This document shows, one piece after another, positions 7,834 through 17,382 of a stretch of 33,055 bases of DNA. A program made the position numbers and the translations under genes. Position 1 is the stretch's first letter. Each line of letters begins with the position of its first letter. Below the pieces are notes generated by a model that saw nothing but the letters and a program-made list of their open reading frames with translations, was not told where the DNA came from and searched no databases. Origin of the DNA: Cephaloticoccus sp. (lineage in GTDB: Bacteria; Verrucomicrobiota; Verrucomicrobiia; Opitutales; Opitutaceae); contig JAIPJW010000022.1 in assembly GCA_021734075.1 (NCBI GenBank), positions 1 to 33,055 of the forward strand, given 5' to 3'.

Positions 7834-10332
7834 TCAGGGCACGGGCACGGGCGGCAGATGCCAGATCTGCTCGGCATATTCCCGGATGGTGCGATCACTG
7901 GAGAACTTGCCCACCCGGGCCGTGTTGTGCATCGCCATCTCGGCCCACTTGGCCTTGTCGCGAAAGGCCAGGTCGACCCGGGCCTGCGCGTCACTGTAGG
8001 AACGAAAATCCGCCAGCACCATGAACGGATCACCCCCGTGCAACAGGCTGTGATGCAGGGGGGCAAAAGCCCCGTGTTCACCCGGGGTGAAATAATCGCT
8101 GCCAATCCAGTCCACGACCGCACGCAACTCTTCATCCCGTTGATAGTAGTCATGCGGATTGTAACCCGCGGTGCGCAAGGCCTCCACCTCCTCGGCGGTC
8201 AGGCCGAAGATGAAAATGTTTTCCTCGCCCACTTCCTCGCGGATCTCGACGTTCGCCCCGTCGAGGGTCCCGATGGTCAACGCGCCATTGAGCGCCAGCT
8301 TCATGTTGCCCGTGCCGGAGGCTTCCTTGCCCGCGGTGGAAGTTTGTTCGGAGATGTCGGCCGCCGGAATGATTTTCACCGCGAGGGAAACCCGGTAGTT
8401 GGGCAGGAAAACCACCTTGAGTTTGCCGTTGATCCGCGGATCGGCATTGATGTGTCCGCCAATGACATTGATTGCACGGATGATGTTCTTGGCCAGATCG
8501 TAGCCCGGGGCCGCCTTCGCCGCAAAGATGAACACACGCGGCACCACATCGAGGTCGGGATTCTGCAGAATGCGGCGGTAAAGCGCGAGGATGTGCAGCA
8601 GATTCAGGTGCTGTCGCTTGTATTCATGCAGCCGCTTGATCTGCACATCAAAGAGCGCATCCGGCGATACCTCGATGCCGCATTGCTGCTTGATGAGGGC
8701 CGCCAGTGCGACCTTGTTGGCCCGCTTGATCGCCATGAATTCCTGCTGCGCCTTGGGCTGCTGGGTGAATTTTACCAGCTCGTGCAATTGATCCAGGTCG
8801 CGCACCCAACGGTCATGCCCGAGGGTGTTGGTCAGAAATTTTGCCAACCGTGGATTGCATTGGAGCAACCAGCGCCGGGGCGTGATGCCGTTGGTCTTGT
8901 TTTGGAATTTACCCGGGAAAAGGGCATCAAATTCGGGGAACAGATTTTTGCGCAACAGCTCGGTGTGCAGCGCCGCCACTCCGTTGACGGTGTGGGAACC
9001 GGCCACCGCCAGATTGGCCATGCGCACCATCTTGTGACCGTTTTCCTCGATCAACGAGCAGGTGCGCAGTTTCTCAAAGTCACCCGGCCATTGCTGGGCA
9101 CAGGCATTCATCAGCTGGGCATTGATCTCGTAGATGATCTGCAGATGCCGGGGCAGGACCTTGTGGAAAAGCGGCACGCCCCACTTCTCCAGTGCCTCGG
9201 GCAGGAGGGTGTGGTTGGTGTAGGCGAAGGTGCGTGAAACTATGTTCCAGGCAAAATCCCAGGTGCGCTTGTGTTCATCGAGCAGGATGCGCATGAGCTC
9301 AACCACCGCGATGGCCGGATGCGTGTCGTTGAGTTGGATGGCCACCTTATCCGAAAAATTCTCCCAGGAATTGGCCTCATCCCGGAAATGACGCCGGATA
9401 AGATCGTGCAGCGAACAGGCCACAAAGAAATACTGCTGCAGGAGGCGCAGTTCCTTGCCGTTCTCCGTCTTGTCGTTCGGATAAAGCACCTTCGAGACCG
9501 TTTCCCCGGCGGCTTTCTCCTTCACGGCTTCCTCGTAGCCGCCGGAATTGAACGCCTCGAGATCGAAGTCCTCCGTGGCGTGGGATGACCAGAGCCGGAG
9601 CAAATTCACCGTCTTGGTGCCGTATCCGGCAATGGGAATGTCGTGTGGCACCCCCAGGATGGTCTTCGTATCCACCCATTGCGGATGCGAGTTGCCCCGG
9701 TCGTCAAAGACGTTCTCCACCCGGCCGTAATAATGGATGACCTGACTGTAATCGGAATGCATCACTTCCCATGGACTGCCAAACACCCGCCAGCGGTCGG
9801 GATGCTCCACTTGATGCCCTGCGACGAACTCCTGCTTGAACAGGCCGAACTCATAATAAATGCCGTAACCCAACGCCGGATAATCATGGGTGGAAAGCGA
9901 ATCGAGAAAGCACGCCGCCAACCGACCCAAACCGCCGTTGCCGAGCCCCATGTCCAATTCTGATTCACGGATCGCGTCCAAATCCACCTCCAGGCCGGCC
10001 AGGGCCGCGCGAGCCGTGTCGTGCAGGCCGGTTGCCAGCAGGTTGCAGTCGAACAGGCGCCCCATGAGATATTCCATGGAAAAATAATAGAGCCGGCGGG
10101 CATTTTGGTCCGCGTGCACCCCCTGCGTCTCAATCATGCGTTCATGAATGGTATCCCGCACGGCCATGGCGGTGGCCACCCACCAGTCATGATCCGTGGC
10201 TCCTGCTTGATGCCGGGCCAGCGTCGAGGTCAAGTGACGCAAAATCAAGGAACGCAGCACGATCTCGGGCGAATCCACGTGCGCTCTATGATCAACGCTG
10301 GGAGTGGGTTTTTCAGATTTGGTTTTAGGCAT
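7834..10332 (-). CDS. glgP: Glycogen/alpha-glucan phosphorylase
   Basis: An 832-residue GT35 phosphorylase, full length for the family. It releases glucose-1-phosphate from alpha-1,4-glucan using PLP. The PLP lysine is Lys678 in the signature [16 protein letters not shown]; other landmarks are [15 protein letters not shown] near the N-terminus, [43 protein letters not shown] and [13 protein letters not shown]. The ATG at 10332 gives a short charged leader before the domain. It is the last gene of a minus-strand run with mutL upstream (44-base gap). No other glycogen genes are in the window, so cytosolic glycogen turnover is inferred from family only. Confidence 0.97.
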   Translation of the reverse strand: MPKTKSEKPTPSVDHRAHVDSPEIVLRSLILRHLTSTLARHQAGATDHDWWVATAMAVRDTIHERMIETQGVHADQNARRLYYFSMEYLMGRLFDCNLLATGLHDTARAALAGLEVDLDAIRESELDMGLGNGGLGRLAACFLDSLSTHDYPALGYGIYYEFGLFKQEFVAGHQVEHPDRWRVFGSPWEVMHSDYSQVIHYYGRVENVFDDRGNSHPQWVDTKTILGVPHDIPIAGYGTKTVNLLRLWSSHATEDFDLEAFNSGGYEEAVKEKAAGETVSKVLYPNDKTENGKELRLLQQYFFVACSLHDLIRRHFRDEANSWENFSDKVAIQLNDTHPAIAVVELMRILLDEHKRTWDFAWNIVSRTFAYTNHTLLPEALEKWGVPLFHKVLPRHLQIIYEINAQLMNACAQQWPGDFEKLRTCSLIEENGHKMVRMANLAVAGSHTVNGVAALHTELLRKNLFPEFDALFPGKFQNKTNGITPRRWLLQCNPRLAKFLTNTLGHDRWVRDLDQLHELVKFTQQPKAQQEFMAIKRANKVALAALIKQQCGIEVSPDALFDVQIKRLHEYKRQHLNLLHILALYRRILQNPDLDVVPRVFIFAAKAAPGYDLAKNIIRAINVIGGHINADPRINGKLKVVFLPNYRVSLAVKIIPAADISEQTSTAGKEASGTGNMKLALNGALTIGTLDGANVEIREEVGEENIFIFGLTAEEVEALRTAGYNPHDYYQRDEELRAVVDWIGSDYFTPGEHGAFAPLHHSLLHGGDPFMVLADFRSYSDAQARVDLAFRDKAKWAEMAMHNTARVGKFSSDRTIREYAEQIWHLPPVPVP

Positions 10333-10376
10333 CTTTATAATAGGGTATCAAGAATCGTGCCACATGTGCGTCGCGG

Positions 10377-12173
10377 TCACGTCAATTTTTGGAAACGACG
10401 GGCCAACTCGGCGTGGTTAAGCTCGATATAGGTGGGCCTTCCGCCCGGACTGGTCAACGGATGCCGGGTCGCAAACAGCTGCGTCAACAAGGAACGCACT
10501 TCGGATTCACTGGCGGTTTCCGGTAGTCGCACCGCCTTCGCCACGGCCAGACGCGCCAGTTCCTCACGGGCCAAATCAAGATTTTTACCCTGGAACCGGC
10601 CCTCGCGCAACACCCCCAGCATATCGCGCATAAATGGCTCTGCATCCGCGGGTTCCATCCAGGTTGGCAAGGCTTCTATCCGGAAGAAATTGCGGCCGAA
10701 CTCGCTCACCTCAAATCCATGGGCAACCAGGAATTCCAACCGCTCGAGCAACAGGGCAGTGGCGATGGGATCGAGTTCCATCGGCACGGGCAAAAGCAGT
10801 CGCTGGCTCGGCACCTGTCCCCCGCGAAATTGCTCCTGCAAACGCTCAAACCAGATTCGCTCATGAGCCGCCCTGCGGTCCAACAGGACCAACCCGGACC
10901 TGGTTTCAAAGAGGGCGAAATTTCCATGGGCCAGCCCAAGCAAACGCCAGCTCGGGGTGCCACCGTTGGCTTGCTCCGTCGGTGACAAGGTTCCTGTCGG
11001 CGCAGCAACCGGCGGGGCCGATTTGGCCTGAATGGCGTTGTCCGGGACCGGACATGGCCGTGCGACAGGATCAACCTTTGGCCCTGTCGGAGTTTGTGGT
11101 GACCGGTGCACTGCAGATGTCGGCACGGGAGATATGACCCGCTGACCGGGCCCGACCGCCGGGGCCAGCGGTTCCACTGGCACGGACAACTCCCTCAAAC
11201 GTCCCAGCACACTGCGGATCACAAAGGCGCGCACGGCGGGTTCGCTGCGAAATCTCACCTCCCGCTTCGCGGGGTGCACATTGACGTCCACCAGGGCCGG
11301 ATCGCATTCGAAAAAGACAAAGGCCAAAGGATAACGTCCCTTGGGCAGCGATTCGTGATAACTCTCGATCAGCGCATAATTGAGGGTGCGACTGTCCACG
11401 GGACGCTGGTTCACGAAAATCACCATTTCATGCCGCGTCGCCCGCCCCACCCCGGGTCGGCCGATCAGTCCGTTTAAACGCATCCCGCCTTCTTCGGTTT
11501 GGATCGGCACCAGGGACTCGGCGGTTTGCCGGCCAAATATTTCCGCGACCCGGTCGGCCAGGTTGGCGCATTCCGGCGAGCGAAAAATCACCCGGCCATT
11601 TTCAATCAAGGTGAAAGCAGCCTGCGGACTGGCCAGGGCGTAGAAGCGCACACACTGGATGATGTGCGCCGCCTCGGTCTGGTCGGTCTTGAGAAACTTG
11701 CGGCGTGCCGGCACCGAATTGAAAAGATGCGTGACCACAATGCGCGTGCCCACCGGCCGCCCACAATCATTCACGTGCAGCAGTTTGCCCCCATTGACCA
11801 GGAGCTCCGTGCCGACATCGCGCCCGGTTTCGCGCGTTTGCAGTTCAAAGCGCGAAACACTCGCAATCGAGGGCAGTGCTTCGCCCCGAAATCCGTAACT
11901 CGCCAACCGGTCCAAATCGGCCGCCTCGGAGATCTTGCTCGTCGCATGGCGTTCCAGCGCCAGCAGGGCATCGTCCTTGCCCATGCCACGACCGTTGTCC
12001 TCGACCCGCATCAAGGAGCGGCCCCCGTGCCGGAACTCCACCTCGATGCGGGTGGCCCCGGCATCCAGGGCATTTTCCACCAGTTCTTTCACCACGGCAG
12101 CCGGTCGCTCAATCACCTCGCCGGCGGCGATTTGATTGGCAACCCGGTCGGGTAAAATGCGGACAGTGGCCAT
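10377..12173 (-). CDS. mutL: DNA mismatch repair protein MutL, degenerate endonuclease site
   Basis: A 598-residue MutL. The start is ATG at 12173; a TTG five codons upstream is less likely. The N-terminal GHKL ATPase is intact: NQIAAGEVIERP, Glu30 and Asn34 in KELVENALDAGA, EDNGRGM at 58-64, RHATSKI and YGFRGEALPSI. A Pro-rich linker joins it to the C-terminal dimerisation domain. In MutL proteins with nicking activity the C-domain has DQHA-x2-E-x4-E, a Cys-containing motif and CPHGRP. Here these are DRRA (432-435, with Glu438 and Glu443 kept), a Cys-less VAKAVR segment, and SPGGRP (575-580). The metal ligands are therefore largely lost. Role: coordinates MutS with downstream repair factors. 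Confidence 0.96.
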   Translation of the reverse strand: MATVRILPDRVANQIAAGEVIERPAAVVKELVENALDAGATRIEVEFRHGGRSLMRVEDNGRGMGKDDALLALERHATSKISEAADLDRLASYGFRGEALPSIASVSRFELQTRETGRDVGTELLVNGGKLLHVNDCGRPVGTRIVVTHLFNSVPARRKFLKTDQTEAAHIIQCVRFYALASPQAAFTLIENGRVIFRSPECANLADRVAEIFGRQTAESLVPIQTEEGGMRLNGLIGRPGVGRATRHEMVIFVNQRPVDSRTLNYALIESYHESLPKGRYPLAFVFFECDPALVDVNVHPAKREVRFRSEPAVRAFVIRSVLGRLRELSVPVEPLAPAVGPGQRVISPVPTSAVHRSPQTPTGPKVDPVARPCPVPDNAIQAKSAPPVAAPTGTLSPTEQANGGTPSWRLLGLAHGNFALFETRSGLVLLDRRAAHERIWFERLQEQFRGGQVPSQRLLLPVPMELDPIATALLLERLEFLVAHGFEVSEFGRNFFRIEALPTWMEPADAEPFMRDMLGVLREGRFQGKNLDLAREELARLAVAKAVRLPETASESEVRSLLTQLFATRHPLTSPGGRPTYIELNHAELARRFQKLT

Positions 12174-12220
12174 GGACCTGACAGCCAATCACGGAAATTA
12201 CCCCGGACGGAAGCGCGGAA

Positions 12221-13630
12221 TTACTTGGAAGGGGACGAAGGCGGCTTGTCCCGCTCCCTCGCCAAGCCCGGCAAATCAAACAAATTCACCAGATAACTGG
12301 CCGCGCGGAACGGCCGAAGCACGGCATTCCCGATGATCAGGGGTTCAAAACGGGTTTTCTTATCCTCATGCAATCGCGCCACCAACATGGAAAGGATGCT
12401 CACGCTCACCAGCAGGCAGACAAAAAACCATTGGAACATGGCGGCATCCATTCCCGGGGTGCCATCGGCATTGGTCTGTTTCAGGAACAGCCCCCACACT
12501 ATCGGAGAGCAGCCCCCGAGGAATGCCGTCACCGCGCTATGGATCGACACAAACAGGGCTCGTTCAGTGGTGGGCACAATTTTGGGCAGATAATTCAAAT
12601 TTGCGACGTTCCAGCAAACCGCCGCCAGACCCACGATGAAATAGATGCCAAACAGCACCGTGCCCGAGCCCGCCATACCATTCAAAAACAGCCACCAGAT
12701 CACCGCCACGCTGGCATTGAGCACCAACGCGAGCAGGAAAAACGGCTTGGCTCCGGTGTGATCGATGCGCCGGCGCAGCAACCATGCCCCCGCGATCACC
12801 CCCACGTAACGCAGCACTTCAAAAAGCATGATACGACCGGCGGATAAGTGCACGTCCACCTTCAGAAAATAGGCGGAAAACGGCGGGATCGATGTGGTTG
12901 CGACCGCATACCATGCCGCCAGCCAAATGTAATGCCGGAATGGCGACCGGGTGAACATGTGCCGCGGGGTGTCCCGCAGCACTGAACGCAGACTGATTGC
13001 CCTCGGTTTCGCGATATCCGGCAGCCGCTTCAGGGCGCCAAAACTGAGGAACGAGCCCACCACGGATATGCTGTATTGAATCAACAAGGCCGTGTAGAGG
13101 GGCAGAAAGGCGAAAAGCAGGGCACATGCCAGCAAGGTTCCCACTCCGGCCAGACCCGAGATCATCTGGTCGTTGCCAAAATAGCGACCCCGGATCTTGG
13201 GCGGCAGGAAACCAAAAAACCAGGGCGTCAGGGCGGATGCGCCAATCGTTCGGAAAAAACTGAAGAAAAAGACGCTCCAGATGAAGGCGTTGACCATCCA
13301 TGGTTGCCCTACGTCCGGAGCCAACAAAGCGAGGACCAAGGGCACGACCAGTAAGGTGCTGCGGGCCGCCCAGCCACCCATCGTCACCCGCTTGAAGCCA
13401 AAACGCGGGATCAAGGCGGTCGCAAATACCAGCAGGGGCGTCTGCAAAAAAACAAACGAATATGCCAGGCCCACCTGAAAGGAAGAGGCCCCCAGTCTTT
13501 CGGCAAACAGCACCATCGGCGTGCCGATGGCGATCTGCCAAACCAAGGCGTTGAAAAAGCCGAAAAACAGCCCCGAGCGATAGGGAAACAACTCGGGGTC
13601 CGACTTGGCCGTGGGAAACAGCGACGCCAT
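12221..13630 (-). CDS. MFS-type transporter
   Basis: A 469-residue integral membrane protein with about 12 hydrophobic helices and a cytoplasmic loop in the middle (around RLPDIAKPRAISLRSVLRD). It has the loose major facilitator pattern, for example the loop after helix II with IPRFGFKRVTMGGWAAR and the segment PPKIRGRYFGNDQMISG after helix IV. I use the ATG at 13630; the frame continues 14 codons upstream, but only with a TTG at 13672. The substrate cannot be told from sequence. It sits between argH (54-base gap) and mutL (47 bases), all on minus, which may reflect read-through, not shared function. Confidence 0.85.
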   Translation of the reverse strand: MASLFPTAKSDPELFPYRSGLFFGFFNALVWQIAIGTPMVLFAERLGASSFQVGLAYSFVFLQTPLLVFATALIPRFGFKRVTMGGWAARSTLLVVPLVLALLAPDVGQPWMVNAFIWSVFFFSFFRTIGASALTPWFFGFLPPKIRGRYFGNDQMISGLAGVGTLLACALLFAFLPLYTALLIQYSISVVGSFLSFGALKRLPDIAKPRAISLRSVLRDTPRHMFTRSPFRHYIWLAAWYAVATTSIPPFSAYFLKVDVHLSAGRIMLFEVLRYVGVIAGAWLLRRRIDHTGAKPFFLLALVLNASVAVIWWLFLNGMAGSGTVLFGIYFIVGLAAVCWNVANLNYLPKIVPTTERALFVSIHSAVTAFLGGCSPIVWGLFLKQTNADGTPGMDAAMFQWFFVCLLVSVSILSMLVARLHEDKKTRFEPLIIGNAVLRPFRAASYLVNLFDLPGLARERDKPPSSPSK

Positions 13631-13684
13631 GGTCAGGCCCCGACGGCGGCGCGGTGCTGGGTTGCCCGGCAACTGTTCATCAAC

Positions 13685-15097
13685 TTATGCCCGTTCGCGC
13701 AGCCGCTGGTTCCAGCGGCTGAATTGGCGGCGCAATTGCGTCGGGCCGGGCATGCCGGTGCCCCGCCGCTTGCTCATGGCACGTTGCAGATCAAAAACCT
13801 CCAGCCAGTCCGGACCAAAGGCCGAATGCAGTTTCACCACCTCCTCGGTCGGGAGATGATTGATTTGCACGGAATTCTTCTCCGCCAATTGCACGACCGC
13901 CCCCACGACATGATGGGCCTCGCGAAACGGCACCCCGCGCTCGACGAGATAATCTGCCAGATCGGTGGCGAGCAATACCGGGTCAGCCACGGCCGCGGCA
14001 CAAGCGCCGGTGTTGATCGCCATGCCGCCTACGGTGCCGGCAAACACCTCCACACAAAGCACCGTCTGATCATAACTGTCGAAAATCGGCGGCTTGTCCT
14101 CCTGCAAATCCCGGTTGTAGGTCATGGGCAATCCTTTGGTCAGCGTCAGCAGGGTCGTCAAATTGCCCTGCAACCGGGCGGACTTGCCGCGCAGCAGTTC
14201 ACAGGCATCGGGATTTTTCTTCTGGGGCATCAGCGAGGAGCCGGTGCAAAAGGCGTCGGGCAGGTCGACAAACTTGAATTCCGTGCTGCTCCAAAGAATC
14301 AAATCCTCCGCAATGCGGGAGAAATGCACCCCGGTCATGGCACAGGCGGCGGCAAATTCCACGAACACATCGCGATCCGCCACCGTGTCCATGGAGTTTT
14401 GCGTAACCTGCGGGCGGCCCTTCGCATCCACAAATCCGAGCAGCTTCGCCGTGAATTCGCGATCAATCGGCAATGTCGTGCCGGCAATCGCCCCTGAACC
14501 CAGTGGACACCAATTGGCTTGCTGCACCACCCGCTCAAAACGGGCGCAGTCCCGGTCGAGCATTTCCAACCAGGCAAAAAGATGATGGGCCAGATAAACC
14601 GGCTGGGCCCGCTGCAAGTGGGTGTAACCCGGAACCAACACCTCACGGTTGGCCGCGGCCACCGCCAAAAGCGCCCGTTGTGCGGTGCGCAGCTTCGTCA
14701 CGAGCACGGACCCGGCATGTTTGAACCAAAGCCGCATGTCCGTCGCCACCTGGTCATTGCGGCTGCGGGCCGTGTGCAACTTGGCGGCGGCGGGCACCCG
14801 CTTGGTCAGGGCATGCTCAATGTTCATGTGCACGTCCTCCAGCTTTGCGTCCCACTTGAATTTCCCGGCCTCAATCTCGAGGAGAATGGCCGCCAGCCCC
14901 CGGTGGATGGCATCACGCTCACGCTTGGTGATCAGCCCCACCTGCGCCAGCATGGCCGCATGCGCCTTGCTGCCCGCAATGTCGAACGCAGCCAAGCGAT
15001 GATCAAACGAAACCGACTCGCTGAATCTTTGCATCAGTTCGGCGGGTCCCGTGGCGAAACGACCGCCCCAGGTGACTTGAGTTTGTTTCTTGGCCAT
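13685..15097 (-). CDS. argH: Argininosuccinate lyase
   Basis: A 470-residue enzyme of the fumarase/aspartase superfamily that splits argininosuccinate into arginine and fumarate, the last step of arginine synthesis. The superfamily signature [19 protein letters not shown] is at about residue 285 and includes the catalytic Ser. Other landmarks are the N-terminal [19 protein letters not shown], the [17 protein letters not shown] block, [16 protein letters not shown] and [10 protein letters not shown]. Length and motifs are typical and intact. The ATG at 15097 starts [14 protein letters not shown]. It is the first gene of the argH-MFS-mutL-glgP minus run; the promoter should lie in the 98 bases shared with the divergent gene at 15196. 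Confidence 0.97.
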   Translation of the reverse strand: MAKKQTQVTWGGRFATGPAELMQRFSESVSFDHRLAAFDIAGSKAHAAMLAQVGLITKRERDAIHRGLAAILLEIEAGKFKWDAKLEDVHMNIEHALTKRVPAAAKLHTARSRNDQVATDMRLWFKHAGSVLVTKLRTAQRALLAVAAANREVLVPGYTHLQRAQPVYLAHHLFAWLEMLDRDCARFERVVQQANWCPLGSGAIAGTTLPIDREFTAKLLGFVDAKGRPQVTQNSMDTVADRDVFVEFAAACAMTGVHFSRIAEDLILWSSTEFKFVDLPDAFCTGSSLMPQKKNPDACELLRGKSARLQGNLTTLLTLTKGLPMTYNRDLQEDKPPIFDSYDQTVLCVEVFAGTVGGMAINTGACAAAVADPVLLATDLADYLVERGVPFREAHHVVGAVVQLAEKNSVQINHLPTEEVVKLHSAFGPDWLEVFDLQRAMSKRRGTGMPGPTQLRRQFSRWNQRLRERA

Positions 15098-15195
15098 GGC
15101 GATTTACTTGACGGTGGGGTGACGCGGCGTGCAACGAGAAATTGTGACCGCACTTCCCATTTGCGCATCCCGCGGGGTCAGTCTTGGTTTCTCCC

Positions 15196-15696
15196 ATGCG
15201 CCTGCCCGGTTTACCGCTCCTTTTTGCCCTGCTCGGGGTTCTGCCCCTGACCGGGGCCCCCTTGGCGCAACCCGAATGGAACCGGGTGCAGGTCGACCCG
15301 ATGAAGACTTCCATTTATGTCGGGAGTGTGACCCTTACCACCGCCCCGTTCAAGCAGGCGGGAGATGCCTTTGTCTCGACCTATGCCGCCCGGGTTTTCC
15401 CCTGGTTGTTTTGGAATGAGACGGGGCGGATCAGTATAAAATTAAGCGAAACTGATCGGGCAAAATTACAACGCGGTGAACGCACCGAATTCACCGGCGA
15501 GGCCTTCAATCACAAAAACAAACCCCGCAAGGTGACCGGTTACGCCGAACCCCGTGGATCGGATACCGGAAAAATCAAGGTGCGTATCGGCGTGGATGAT
15601 CTCGAACTGATCTTCAACGGCGTTTACCACCTGAGCACCCACACCATTCAGGCCGATCAGTTGTCGGCCGCGACGGACACGGAATCATCGCCGTAA
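15196..15696 (+). CDS. Hypothetical exported protein
   Basis: A 166-residue protein I do not recognise. The ATG at 15196 gives a good Sec signal peptide (RLPGLPLLFALLGVLPLTGAPLA, cleavage likely near APLAQ-P). A TTG four codons upstream is in frame but less likely. The mature part is a small beta-rich domain with segments SIYVGSVTLTTAPF, AARVFPWLFWNETGRISIKL, TEFTGEAFNHKNKPRKVTGY and KIKVRIGVDDLELIFNGVYH. It looks like a single compact periplasmic domain with no Cys in the mature part and no catalytic motif. It is divergent from argH and lies 40 bases before the SDR gene, so the two may form a unit. Confidence 0.75.
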   Translation: MRLPGLPLLFALLGVLPLTGAPLAQPEWNRVQVDPMKTSIYVGSVTLTTAPFKQAGDAFVSTYAARVFPWLFWNETGRISIKLSETDRAKLQRGERTEFTGEAFNHKNKPRKVTGYAEPRGSDTGKIKVRIGVDDLELIFNGVYHLSTHTIQADQLSAATDTESSP

Positions 15697-15736
15697 ACCA
15701 TCCGTCACCCTGTCTGTTCGCTGTTGATTTTCCGCC

Positions 15737-16468
15737 ATGAAGAAGAACCAAAAAATACGCAAAGCCATCGTCACCGGTGGGGCCAAGGGTTACGGCTACG
15801 GTATTACGGCTGCACTCGTGCAGGCCGGTTTTGCCGTGTGGATCACCGGCCGCGACACCAAGGCCCTCAATCGCGTGGCCAAGAAATTCAACGTGCGGGC
15901 GATCAGGGCCGACGTGGCTTCCGCCGACGACTGGGATCGGGTCTTTGCCGCCGTTGACGCCGCCCCGGGACGTTTCGAGGTGCTGGTCAACAATGCCGGG
16001 GCCGGGATCCATATTGCCCCCGCCGTGCAGCAGACTGACGAGGAAGTCGACCGCGCTTTGGCCGTGAATCTCAACGGTGCGATCTACGGATGCCGTCGCG
16101 CCGCCCCGCGCATCGTGCAGGCTGGCGGCGGCACCATCGTCAACATCAGCAGTGTCTGCGCCAAGCAGGCATGGTCGGGTTGGAGCACCTATTCCGCGGC
16201 CAAGGCCGGCCTCGAGCAATTCTCCAAGTGCCTCTATTTGGAACATCGGGAACAGCACCTGCGGGTGACCTCGCTCGCACCCTCGTGGGGAGCCACCAAA
16301 TTCAGCGACAACGCCGATCTCGGCGCACGAACGTCCGCAGTGCTCAAACGCAGCATTCAACCGACGGAATTGGGCAAAATTGTCGCCGATATTTGTGCCC
16401 TGCCCCCGCATCTCTTTGTCCAGGACATGGTGCTCTGGCCCACCATTCAGGCGGTCGAGCCGCTCTGA
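15737..16468 (+). CDS. Short-chain dehydrogenase/reductase (SDR family)
   Basis: A 243-residue classical SDR. The cofactor loop is [10 protein letters not shown] at 13-22 (T-G-x3-G-x-G), NNAGAG is at 85-90, the structural Asn at 111, and the catalytic Ser139 in VNISSV, Tyr152 and Lys156 in TYSAAKAG. Arg39 after the second strand (ITGRD) suggests NADPH preference. The usual C-terminal region is present ([13 protein letters not shown]). The substrate is not inferable. The start is ATG at 15737 with no clear Shine-Dalgarno. No pathway partner is adjacent, as the small exported protein upstream gives no hint. Confidence 0.9.
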   Translation: MKKNQKIRKAIVTGGAKGYGYGITAALVQAGFAVWITGRDTKALNRVAKKFNVRAIRADVASADDWDRVFAAVDAAPGRFEVLVNNAGAGIHIAPAVQQTDEEVDRALAVNLNGAIYGCRRAAPRIVQAGGGTIVNISSVCAKQAWSGWSTYSAAKAGLEQFSKCLYLEHREQHLRVTSLAPSWGATKFSDNADLGARTSAVLKRSIQPTELGKIVADICALPPHLFVQDMVLWPTIQAVEPL

Positions 16469-16583
16469 CACCAGGCCCATGCCTCCTCCTCGAATCCGTA
16501 GGGCGCGACCCCGGTCGTCGCCTCGATTGTCGGGTCAAGGCGAAGCGGCTTGCCGAGCCGTGGCTCGCATCGCGAGCGAAGGC

Positions 16584-16659
<76 letters not shown>

Positions 16660-16837
16660 GTAAGGGAGGTGAGGTTTTGCGTCATACCCACTCCTGAGTA
16701 AACATCATTTTTCGTGTCCAACCCGTTACGGACGGGCAAAATTTCAGTTTCACGGCCAATTGGTCCCGGATTTGCTATGGACCAGGGGAACCAAACACCT
16801 TACCCTGATCTCTGATAGATCTATATCACTTTCCGTC
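16660..16837. promoter_or_regulatory. Divergent intergenic region between tRNA-Ala and the Lys/Ala-tailed protein
   Basis: There is no gene in these 178 bases. The region must hold the promoter for tRNA-Ala (leftward) and probably for the gene at 16838 (rightward). A short hairpin, CCCGT-TACGG-ACGGG, lies at about 16720-16734. I found no convincing -35/-10 pair with normal spacing in either direction. Confidence 0.35.
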
Positions 16838-17230
16838 ATGAAAAAAACAAACAAGACCACAAAAACCAAGGCGCTCACCCCGGCACCCAAGACTGCCAAG
16901 GCAGTAAAGAAGACCGCGGCCGCCCCAGCCGCCAAAAAGGCGAAGGCTGTCGTGAAACCCACGGCACCCTCGGTCACGGTCACCACCATTGCTGCCAAGA
17001 TCGACGTCGGCTTCGGCAACACCCTCTTCCTGCGGGGCGAAGGTCCCGGCCTCAGTTGGGAAAAGGGCATTTCGCTCAACTGCGTCTCCGATACCGAATG
17101 GAGCCTCAACCTGAGCGGCGCGACCAAACCCGTTGTGTTCAAGTTTTTGCTCAACGATGAGATTTGGAGCGTCGGCGAGGATTACACTCTTGCCCCCGGC
17201 AAGGTCGGCGCCTTTGCCCCCGAGTTTTAA
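16838..17230 (+). CDS. Lys/Ala-rich tail fused to a carbohydrate-binding-like beta domain
   Basis: A 130-residue protein. The ATG at 16838 begins MKKTNKTTKTKALTP; the frame is open upstream but that part is not protein-like. Residues 1-48 are a low-complexity tail of Lys, Ala, Pro and Thr resembling histone H1 or bacterial HC1-like tails. Residues 55-130 form a compact beta domain, with GNTLFLRGEGPGLSWEKGI, TEWSLNLSGATKPVVFKFLL and NDEIWSVGEDYTLAPGKVG. This pattern resembles the CBM20/CBM48-type starch-binding fold (family recall, not verified). There is no signal peptide. The tail may bind nucleic acid or polyanions. The neighbours give no functional clue. It is followed by several inverted repeats. 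Confidence 0.75.
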   Translation: MKKTNKTTKTKALTPAPKTAKAVKKTAAAPAAKKAKAVVKPTAPSVTVTTIAAKIDVGFGNTLFLRGEGPGLSWEKGISLNCVSDTEWSLNLSGATKPVVFKFLLNDEIWSVGEDYTLAPGKVGAFAPEF

Positions 17231-17245
17231 CCCGAGGCTTTACCA

Positions 17246-17263
17246 GAGCTTCCGCTGAAGCTC
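17246..17263. other. Perfect 7-bp hairpin downstream of 17230 stop
   Basis: GAGCTTC and GAAGCTC flank a CGCT tetraloop 15 bases after the stop codon at 17230. No T-run follows, so it is not a standard intrinsic terminator; it could protect the mRNA 3' end. Confidence 0.45.
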
Positions 17264-17303
17264 GCGTCCTCCCGGGCCGTCTTTGTCGGGGCTGGTCGCG
17301 ATT

Positions 17304-17382
17304 ATTTTGCCTGTGCCATGGGCAAAATGGATATTTCAGCAACCACTTCGGTTCTGTTGGTGAAATATCCGGGATTAATCCC
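17304..17382. repeat. Three consecutive inverted repeats between convergent genes
   Basis: Three back-to-back dyads. First, ATTTTGCC (17304-17311) pairs with GGCAAAAT (17321-17328). The second begins at the next base: GGATATTTC (17329-17337) pairs with GAAATATCC (17362-17370), with further inner pairing giving a stem of about 14 pairs and one mismatch. Third, the 12-base perfect palindrome GGGATTAATCCC (17371-17382), which runs into the end of the DUF374 gene (stop codon at 17375). The location between convergent genes suggests bidirectional transcript termination or mRNA 3'-end protection, although T-tracts are short. Confidence 0.6.

Noticed and set aside
7672-9237. Open frame of 521 codons on plus across the glgP gene
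   Set aside because: The minus strand encodes a full glycogen phosphorylase with all motifs; the plus frame has no protein-like features and overlaps the KS gene.
15614-16480. 288-codon minus frame across the SDR gene
   Set aside because: The plus strand has complete SDR motifs (TGxxxGxG, NNAG, Ser-Tyr-Lys); the minus frame is a shadow.
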